NCBI GenBank assembly: GCA_032821775.1
Contig: JAVLRN010000011.1
Span: forward strand, 2,046,001 to 2,110,000
Direction: 5' to 3'
DNA from: Sanguinoderma infundibulare
Lineage: Eukaryota > Basidiomycota > Agaricomycetes > Polyporales > Polyporaceae
Length of the DNA stretch: 64,000 nucleotides
Shown: piece by piece, positions 56,643-64,000 of the stretch
Position numbering within the stretch: the first letter of the stretch is position 1
Layout: every line of letters starts with the position of its first letter
Position numbers and translations under genes: made by a program
The notes under the pieces: generated by a model
The model's input: only the letters and a program-made list of their open reading frames with translations
Told to the model about the DNA's origin: nothing
Databases searched by the model: none

Positions 56643-58157
56643 TCACGGAAGCGCCCTCCCCGCGTTTATGGCGTTCGCCACTTGGCTCGTGTTGGGGCGA
56701 TTGAAAGCGTATCTAGTACAGAGGCGGGATGGTCAGAAGCTCAATCGCATCTAGTACAAACGTATGCACAGTGCACTGACCGTTCGTAGCTGTCCAGGTA
56801 GAGCTCTTCGGTACTGCAAGTACGCTTCACTGCCGGGTGCGCTAGCAGTCTCTCGACGTATCTTGCCAGATCTTTGCTGCTGTCTGGCCAAACGAACCCG
56901 CGGTAATGCTTCAACACGTTGGTGGCCCGGAACATCCCTACATGATGAAAATGGTGAGCGCACGTACGCTTCCAGCTGTGAAATGGAAGCTGTCGGTCAT
57001 AGCAAGCCGCTGTGCACATTTACTCCGCTCTAGGTTGTAGTTGGGTTCAAAAGGTGACACTGACAAGGCACGAGCATGACATCCGCGTAGCTCAGCGAAC
57101 CCCGCGCGTTCCAGACGCCATACTCCGTGTACCCTTCGTTTTCAGCCCTCTTGAAGAGCACGACAACGCCCTCGATTGCTTCGACGAAGCCCTTCGCGCC
57201 CTCGATCTGTTTCTCTAACAGCGCAAATCGCCGTCAGCATGTGCGATCTCGAGCAGCCCGGCGAGGCTCCCGTGCATCGACGACGACGCCCTGGTGCGCT
57301 AGTGCTCACCTTCCTCTTGCGCCTGCAGATAGCGATAGAAGGCGGGGACGACCGTGCGGTTGATGACGTCGGCCTGGAGTCGTATGAGGGCGCGTGCGTC
57401 TAGATAGGATTCACGGTTCGCACATTCGAGGGGAGGTAGGGAGAGGAGAAGGGGAAGGGGGAACGGATGACACAGGCACGTTAGCATCCATGCAATGGCC
57501 ACATGTCGCTCGAGCGTTGGTGCGGACTTACACGGGTCCGACGCCGGAGGGAAGAGGCTGTCCGTGGTATGCGAGGAGCGCTTCACATTGCTCGCGGCCA
57601 ACCTGGGCAAGTATCGGGCGACAGGGAGGAATCGAACAGGTCAGGGTGTCGCGCTCGGGTCGGTGCAGGGCGCCACCAAGGGAACTGGAGCTGGGACTCA
57701 CTCTTCGAGGAAGTCGACGATGACAGTGCTCTCGTTCAACGCCTTTGGGGGGTTGTAATTGTGCAGCTTGAGCGCGGGGACCAAACCCTTGGGCGAGAGC
57801 TCGAGGAGCTCCACGGGCTTCTTGTAAGGGTCCACCTCGTCTGTAAAGGCCTTTCTATCAGCGGATCGCGAAATGGACCTGGACGCGGCGAGGAGCGAAA
57901 GCCTATCGGACGCTCACAGTACTACACACGGATGACTGATCAGCAACACCTTGGCACGGAGATGGTGTGAATCTGCATACCGTGTAGTCGATCCCAAGGT
58001 ACTCGAGCGTTATCCAGACCCTCTGGACGAAGGGGCAAAAGCAGCTCCCGAACAAGGTGATCGCCTCCTGCTGGGCATGCGCTCTCGCGGTAGCCGCTGC
58101 CTCTCCGGTGCATTCGAGGTGGTATGACCTTCCAGAGTCCCGTAGCTTGTCCGGCAT
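56643..58157 (-). CDS. Omega-type (GTO-like) glutathione S-transferase, 285 aa, seven exons
   Basis: This is probably a cytosolic thiol transferase or dehydroascorbate-reductase-like enzyme using glutathione. Exons (minus): 58157-57977, 57840-57702, 57602-57532, 57399-57310, 57214-57065, 56937-56781 and 56712-56643. The thioredoxin-fold domain has the catalytic-cysteine motif CPFVQR (Cys41; a second Cys39 precedes it), EVDPYKKP, the cis-proline VPAL (81-84) and the glutathione-binding ES pair (97-98). The helical C-terminal domain includes DVINRTVVPAFYRYLQAQEE, FVEAIEGVVVLFKRAENEGY, SLSYADVMLVPWMFRATNVL and HYRGF. Intron 1 cannot be removed with GT-AG ends without breaking the frame. A GC donor after ...ACGGTAT restores TVYEVDPYKKP, so it is probably a GC-AG intron. 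Cysteine in the active site excludes the Ser/Tyr GST classes. Confidence 0.9.
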
Positions 58158-61100
58158 GTTGTTCTCGTCTGGGAGTTGAGACGAGCGGTCTCAGGAGGGC
58201 GCACCAGGTTATAGGTCACGATGACATCACAGTTCGAGCTCCGCTCAGTACTTCTCGAACCTCCAAGTAGTTCTTAAACCCAACGATCTATGTCACGGAA
58301 CCATACTTCAGGGACAGCCACGCAAAAATATCAATGGTATACCAAGGTATACTCACTTATATTCGCATCTTTTGGAGCCCCGTGGTTGGCACTACGAAGG
58401 CATTAGCAAGTGAACAGCGCTGTCATTATCCCGACGTCAAGCGCGTGACTCAGTACTAGGAGTCAGCGAGTGTCGACCAGCGAAAAAGTGGAGAGTGATT
58501 GCACCACAAGCGACGGGAAGTGCTGCCAAGTGGCAGCTTGGCTGGAGGTCGTCCAGGTCAGAGTCGAGGGGATGGAAAACACCAAGGTCGACTGAAAATG
58601 GGAGAAATATTAGCCCGACAGTATCGGGCCGTTGCCGGTCCGGACATCCCGTCCTGCCTGATTTTGGGGGACGCAACGTCACCCGCCAATTTGATGCTCT
58701 ACCGCCATGTCGTCGACAAAACGTCGGAAAGATCTACACGAAACGCATCACAGGACATCGCAAGTACTCCCCAAGAGGCTTTTTTTCAACGACAAGTGAT
58801 CATCGATCAACAGCCGATATCACCGCTCGACCTGTTTTGGGAGAATCGCAATTCAAGGGCGAAGCAGGTCTGGAGTTCTGGGTCAGTGGTCATTCAACGT
58901 CTTCCATTCTATCACAGAGGATGCTAACATCGCGTTTCGCTCACGCTCTAGGTGGATCTGAACGCATACTCACAAGACAGTAGCGAGACAGTGTAGCGCA
59001 CGCTGCCCACTCCCACAGTTGCCATTCAAGACAAAACTTGGGCTCCCTCGCCCTCGGATGAGAAGGACTGACGCGCTTACCGCGACGTATGACGTACATC
59101 CATAGGCGCAGGGCCATCCGGTGAGCGAGCGTCGAACCTTCCGCGCTGCGCGAACGGCGAATTGCTGAACCAATGGCGTGCGCGCGAGCTCCGAGCCCCG
59201 TCCACGCCTATCTGAAGGCACCTTACGTGGCACATGGCCATCATGAGCAGAACCCAGAACCGCGATATGTACGGCTGTATGACTGAAGTCGCCGCGTCGA
59301 CGTGCGCAGTTCGGCGGTCCGCAAACACTCCACAATATATACCAACACGAAGAAGCGACAAGTGCCGACGGCGGCGACTGGAGAAGCGACGGTGTGGGGC
59401 CACCGTAGCCGAGCGAATCAGAACCGGCGAAGCACGACGCCGGTGCCCCGGTCGAGTGCGCGAACTACAGGTGCGTCGTGCAAGTACTTCTCAGTTAGTT
59501 ATCGACGGAGCATGAGAGAGTGCGCACCCCATCCCGCGCATCGGGCGCCCCTGCTCCTCCCCGCACCCCGAAGTCGTTCGTGGTGATCGTCGCGGAAGCA
59601 TTGGGAGCAGGCGACACCTGACGCGCTCGTGTCGTCGCTTGGTACGCACATACCAACTGCTGCACGATAGTACCCATCACGGCCCATCGTTCTCGATCGG
59701 TGTTTGTGCTCCAGACGGGCACCCCATCCTGTCGACTCTATGCGAAGGACGAGGCCGCTCGATGGGGCACTCTACGCTGCCCTCGAGACGCACGATCCCC
59801 GACTCACACGCTCTGTACGTCTTGGTGCACTCTCACCAGGTATGAACACGGTTGCCCTGATTCAAGTGACGTTCTCTTCAACCTCCAGCGCCCTCGCAGT
59901 CACTTCACCTGCCAAAAGGGCCCTAGCATGCCGATGCGAACCTCGCAAGGACGTACGCATCTCGTGCTGATCACGAGGCCCCGTACGTCTCGAAGCTGTT
60001 TCACAAAGTATGAAGATGATCACCGGATGGCGCGTTCTAGACGTGCATCCGCGCCGAGACCGTCTCCCTCGAGATTGTGGGACAGAGCTCGTATACGTAT
60101 TACCACTTGAGTACTTGCTGCATGTACTTATCGCGCACTCGCAATGCGCGCGATTAACGCGGGTGACCCTCGATGTGCATCCGGGGTACCGATAGGTATC
60201 TCGAATTCGCCTCCACCTCACGCGCACGTCCATCCGATGGCTCGTCGCGGGCTGCAACGGGGCGACGGTGCCTACGCATTCGACGCTTGACGATGCACCA
60301 TCTCCGTCCGAGAGCCGCTCATACGCACTTCATACGCACGCCCGAACTGGCAAGCACTAGTCCTGTTCGGATGACGAGCGACTGCCACGTCAGGACGGGC
60401 GGAAATGAAGGCGGGGCACCGAGTCTATGCACAGCGAAGGAAGATCATGCGCACATCTGTTACCAACATACCAAAGCAAAGCTTAACCTAATACTCGTAA
60501 TTAACCGCTCGCCAGTGGACACACCCTCGCTCTCCCACGCTCACAAGCACTTCAAACTCCCCCAAAGCGTCCCACCGCTAACCAGTACTCGACGAGCGAT
60601 TCCAAACAAGACCGGGTGCGATGTCGACGATGTCGATGAGCACACGCGCAATCGCCGGCCGCGCCACGCCAGAGAGGGCGGCTGAGATAGGAAGGTGGTA
60701 GCGCGATCGAGCTTGATATAGAGCGCCGCCCGTAATCCATACCATATGCAACGGTGTACCGGTGGTGGTGCCCGTCAGTCGTCCACACAGGGCGCGCAGC
60801 GCGGTGCCTTGTCAATCGATGAAACGATGCGCCGATGGTCGATGGGGGATGCTATCTATCGATTGCATGTAATGGAGAATGCAAACCGTCCATCCAAACA
60901 AAAAGGGGCCGGCAACCGTACGCCGCCGACCCGACTGCGTCCACCGAGACCGTCAACAAGAAACACGAGCGCGAGCGAGAGGGGATGAATATGATGATGT
61001 GTCGAGGAGAGCGCAAAAGTACACGTGAGACGAGAGGCATACACGAAGAGAAAACAGAGCGGGTGCTTGTGCTATAGAACAGTGGGAATACTTCACAATA

Positions 61101-61208
61101 TGTACAGTTGCAAACGACCGGAGACCGACGTCGGAAGAGCAAGGGGCGCAGGTCGCGAGCGCGACTTGGCCGAATCGAACCCGAACCCAGGAGAGAAGAG
61201 CGCGCAAA
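58158..61208. other. Intergenic region (3.1 kb), nothing firmly recognised
   Basis: The best open frame is plus strand, with an ATG near 58598 (MGEILARQYRAVAGPDIPSC) and a stop at 58925-58927. It overlaps others and has no family resemblance. 59.0-61.2 kb shows only short mixed frames. Confidence 0.4.
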
Positions 61209-61942
61209 TCAGTTGATTCTGAGCAGCTCGACCTCGAACTGGAGGGTTGAATTGGGAGGAATCACCGGTGGAAAGCCCCGCGCGCCGTACGCCTGAGAAC
61301 CGTGCGGGAAATGAAGATCAGCCAATTCAGTCAACGGTGTGTTAATAAAGGAAGGGGTGGAGACGGATGGAGAAGGGGAGAATGGGAGAAGCGCGAGAAG
61401 CACCGAAGGCAGAAGACGATGGGGATAGTGGACGGACGGAAACTCACGTAGTCTGGCGTCGCGGTCAGGACAGCCTTCGCACCCAGGGACAATTGTACGA
61501 CACCTAATTACCGCGATGGGCAGCCGATGAGACACAGCGCTCAGCCGATACGAAGGAGGCAACACGTACCCTCGTCCCAGCCCTTGATGACCTTGCCCAC
61601 GCCGATCTCAGTCTCGAACGGCTGTCCGCTGGAGCGAGGGTAAGAACGCAATGTACTTGGGGTCCAGCAACGCGATGACACACCGATCCCTGGAGGAGTC
61701 GAACTTCTTGCCGTCGAGGAGGGTACCAACATAGTGAATCGTGACCTTGTCTGCAAACGAAGAGGTGGCGGCTTCAGTGAACAGCGGTTTAGGACGGACA
61801 AAGGCGGGGAACTGACCGCCCTTGCGGGGGTAGTGAGTGTCGTCTCCGGGAGCAATGATCTGGACGGTGACACCCTGGGGAACGGCGAGGACATTCAGCA
61901 CGAGACGAAGCGGGTAGACAGAAGAGGCACGGACTGACCATG
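61209..61942 (-). CDS. FPR1: FKBP12-type peptidyl-prolyl isomerase, 108 aa, six coding exons
   Basis: This is a cytosolic prolyl isomerase and the binding target of FK506 and rapamycin. Exons (minus): 61942-61940 (ATG only), 61874-61817, 61750-61684, 61628-61570, 61503-61448 and 61292-61209. The translation is exactly 108 aa, the canonical length. It starts [13 protein letters not shown] and contains [59 protein letters not shown] and ends ELLRIN. Ligand-pocket residues are all kept: Tyr27, Phe37, Asp38, Phe47, Val56, Ile57, Trp60, Tyr83 and Phe100 (one higher than the usual Met-less numbering). The first coding exon is the initiator codon alone, followed by a gtcagt donor. There is no signal peptide, so this is the cytosolic form. 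Confidence 0.96.
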
Positions 61943-64000
61943 GTCGTGGCAGGAGGTGGACGATTATGGAGATAATCAAGGAGGCGTAGGGAGAGAGTGC
62001 TGGCGGTGTGGCTACGCACTTATACTAGTCCGGGGAGAGAGGACGGATCTTGATCCGATCTAGCGTCATCCGGCATCCACCTTCGATCTCGCGAGCGGGC
62101 GAGAGAGAGCGCGTCTAGAACGCGCCTTTATCGATGTCGATGGCCTTCCCGCACCCCTCTCTCCTCACATCGCCCGCCCATTACGCCGTCACCAGACCCG
62201 CGACCCTCCCAAGCCCTCGTCGTGCACTCCACCACTGCACCGTGCGTGGCTACCCGCGAGTACCGGCGTCCGTGTAAGCCACGCGACAGCCTCGTCCGGA
62301 ATACCGTCGCATCCTTCCCGCTTTCGAGTCCCTGACTTTGCCCTCGCTGTCTTGTTGATTCCTCCCCCTCCGAGTGCTGCCGCGAGGATGAGGATTCGGG
62401 GGTACAGATCGGCTTTGGCTAGATTGCCATCCGATAGTCCACATCCTGCGAACCGAGCTCGCTGTCAGCCACCCTCCCGTCGCCCACGGACCACCATTGG
62501 CCCGCGACCGTCCAAACGACGTCCCCGGACTGGAACTCGAACGCGATCGCCCTCTTCTCCGCATCGCATTCATATCGAGGACGAGAAGGGGAGAGTGACG
62601 TTCTCCGCGGACAGGTTGGCCAAGGTCCGTCAGGGTCTGTCGCCCGTCGTCGAACGCTCCTCCGTGACTCGTCAGTTGTGCGCACAAGCAGGCCCGTTGC
62701 CGCGAACCATCATTTCACGCTCGCGCCACCACCCCGCGCGCGCGTAAACCGTGCAAGGCGTAAATGTACTTGCGTACAGACCCTCGATTGGGGCTCCGGG
62801 GTCTTGTGATGCACCGGGGACATGGCCAATGGCGGTCGAACGGTCCACACTGGATGGGAAGACCGGCATCGCGCATCCACGCGACAGAACTCTATCCGAG
62901 CGCCATATCGATGGACTCTACATGTCGCCTGCGAGCGGTCAATGTCGAAGCTCACGGGGAGCTGGAGTGGGGTGCAGCAAGGGAGGCTTGACGTGAGAGG
63001 AAGTCGAGAAGCGACGTACACAGGCCAAATACGGCTTATACGACACCCAGAACCAAGCGTGCACCCGGCCTCGAAATGGAAGGCACAACGACTTGGGAAG
63101 GACGCTCGTATCGCAATGCGTAAATACTAATGATTGTCTAGGGAAACTCCTCGCCAGGCGATCGGAGCCAACTTGGGGGTCCGCGCAACCGGTTTTCCTC
63201 CAAGAAGGCGAGCGTTCTGGACTGCGAGCTATAACCGCGAGCCAACAGGCGTGTGCCTAGATTCGAGGCGGAAGGCACTTACGATAACAGCTGGAATAAC
63301 AAGCAAACGACGTCCAGCGCGCCCTCGGTAAGCACACTCACCGCTATGAAAACAGACAGCGCGTGGCGCGCACCTGAGCCATACGTCCGCAGAATGGCGA
63401 GTGTATCCCCGACTCACAATGGCCGGCGGAAGACCCGCGATCGCGTCCATGTCCCGCGTCCCGCGTCTCGCGACCCTGTCCATGCGCGTCGCGTACATCA
63501 TCCGAAACTGGGGTGCCAACTGCCAGGGCCCCCTCCCCTTCCGCGGTCCAGGCCATCGAGCAGTGCGGATGAATGACCTCGCCACAGGCAAGTCACGGTG
63601 GACGCCAGACGGTTGGCCATTGACAATGCACCAATTGCAAGTACTTCCGCGCATCTGATACAATCTCTATGAGAGATGATGATCGGTGATTGCAGTTCTA
63701 ATGAGCACCTTCGGAAGGCCAGAGGCCCCCTCTGACCTCATCAGCCCTCGCCCCCACGGGGCAGAGTTGCCTGCGAAGGCGTATCCTTCCCTGTGAAGGG
63801 GAGAATGCGTTCGATGAGCGTCGCTGAAGGGGTGTGGTCCGAGAGGGCCCCGCGCCAACCCGATGGGCGGTTCGAAGAGGTTCGAAGAGTTGGGCCTCGG
63901 GATCATCGCCAATGCTAAATGGCAGTCGATGCGGGGAGAGGGGACAAGGCCTGGATCACCCGTGGCCACGGCTATCTTCTCACCCCTCCCCTCACCCCTC
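61943..64000. other. Right-edge region with ambiguous coding candidates
   Basis: The FKBP12 promoter occupies about the first 150 bp. From 62.1 to 62.75 kb both strands have GC-rich open frames. The minus frame ending at 62419 (AIAFEFQSGDVVWTVAGQWW) and the plus frame ending at 62747 (HIEDEKGRVTFSADRLAKVR) are about equally plausible. From 63.4 to 63.97 kb there is the same conflict. On plus, an ATG at 63419 leads to a consensus GC donor (ACAG|gcaagt, 63587/63588), with a possible last exon 63695-63798. On minus, acceptors such as ctccccttcacag and donors suggest exons in the opposite direction. I cannot choose. Confidence 0.3.

Noticed and set aside
60173..60685. 170-codon plus-strand frame
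   Set aside because: The composition is random-like, His/Arg/Thr-rich, with no recognisable feature.
1..64000. CRISPR arrays, insertion sequences, phage or plasmid genes, rRNA genes
   Set aside because: None is present. The window is eukaryotic nuclear DNA with spliceosomal introns.

Overview
The window is nuclear DNA of a filamentous basidiomycete, most likely an Agaricomycete of the polypore type. This is inferred from GC-rich coding DNA, genes split by many introns of about 50-65 bp with GT...AG ends and CTNAC-like branch sites, a tRNA with a short anticodon-loop intron, and the gene families present. There is no bacterial, plasmid or phage signature. Exon coordinates were derived by hand from splice signals and reading-frame continuity. 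Nothing was searched against a database.

Layout, left to right. 0-3.2 kb is nearly empty, with one possible terminal exon at the left edge. 3.2-9.3 kb is a compact RNA-metabolism block: an unknown gene converges on PRP3 (U4/U6 snRNP protein), which shares a 207-bp divergent promoter with DCP1 (decapping activator). 10-16 kb holds a small basic protein gene, an intron-containing tRNA-Asp(GTC), a 103-aa protein gene and an acidic, probably nuclear protein gene. 16.9-18.2 kb is PEX13 (peroxisomal import). 18.2-22.2 kb is gene-poor and contains a nested palindrome. 22.3-24.5 kb has a C2H2 zinc-finger gene and a small disordered-protein gene. 25.4-25.9 kb is PMP3, a 66-aa membrane proteolipid cut into five exons. 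27.8-30.7 kb encodes a 952-aa disordered protein. 30.7-40.1 kb is a long stretch with no convincing gene. 40.2-42.9 kb encodes a serine/proline-rich protein. 42.9-47.8 kb is again gene-poor. 47.8-62 kb is a run of minus-strand genes: a 1502-aa coiled-coil protein with an HPD-containing tail, a bestrophin-like channel, an omega-type glutathione transferase and FKBP12.

The genes are ordinary eukaryotic single-copy housekeeping genes and show no operon-like logic. The only clear regulatory couplings are the PRP3/DCP1 shared promoter and a duplicated AGGGG-containing repeat just upstream of PMP3. I found no previously undescribed multi-gene system. The most unusual items are gene-structure oddities (an ATG-only coding exon in FKBP12, an 18-nt microexon in PMP3, a probable GC-AG intron in the GST gene), two perfect long hairpins, and the giant coiled-coil protein. 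Small multi-exon genes can hide in the apparent deserts, as PMP3 does, so 'nothing seen' there means nothing recognised.
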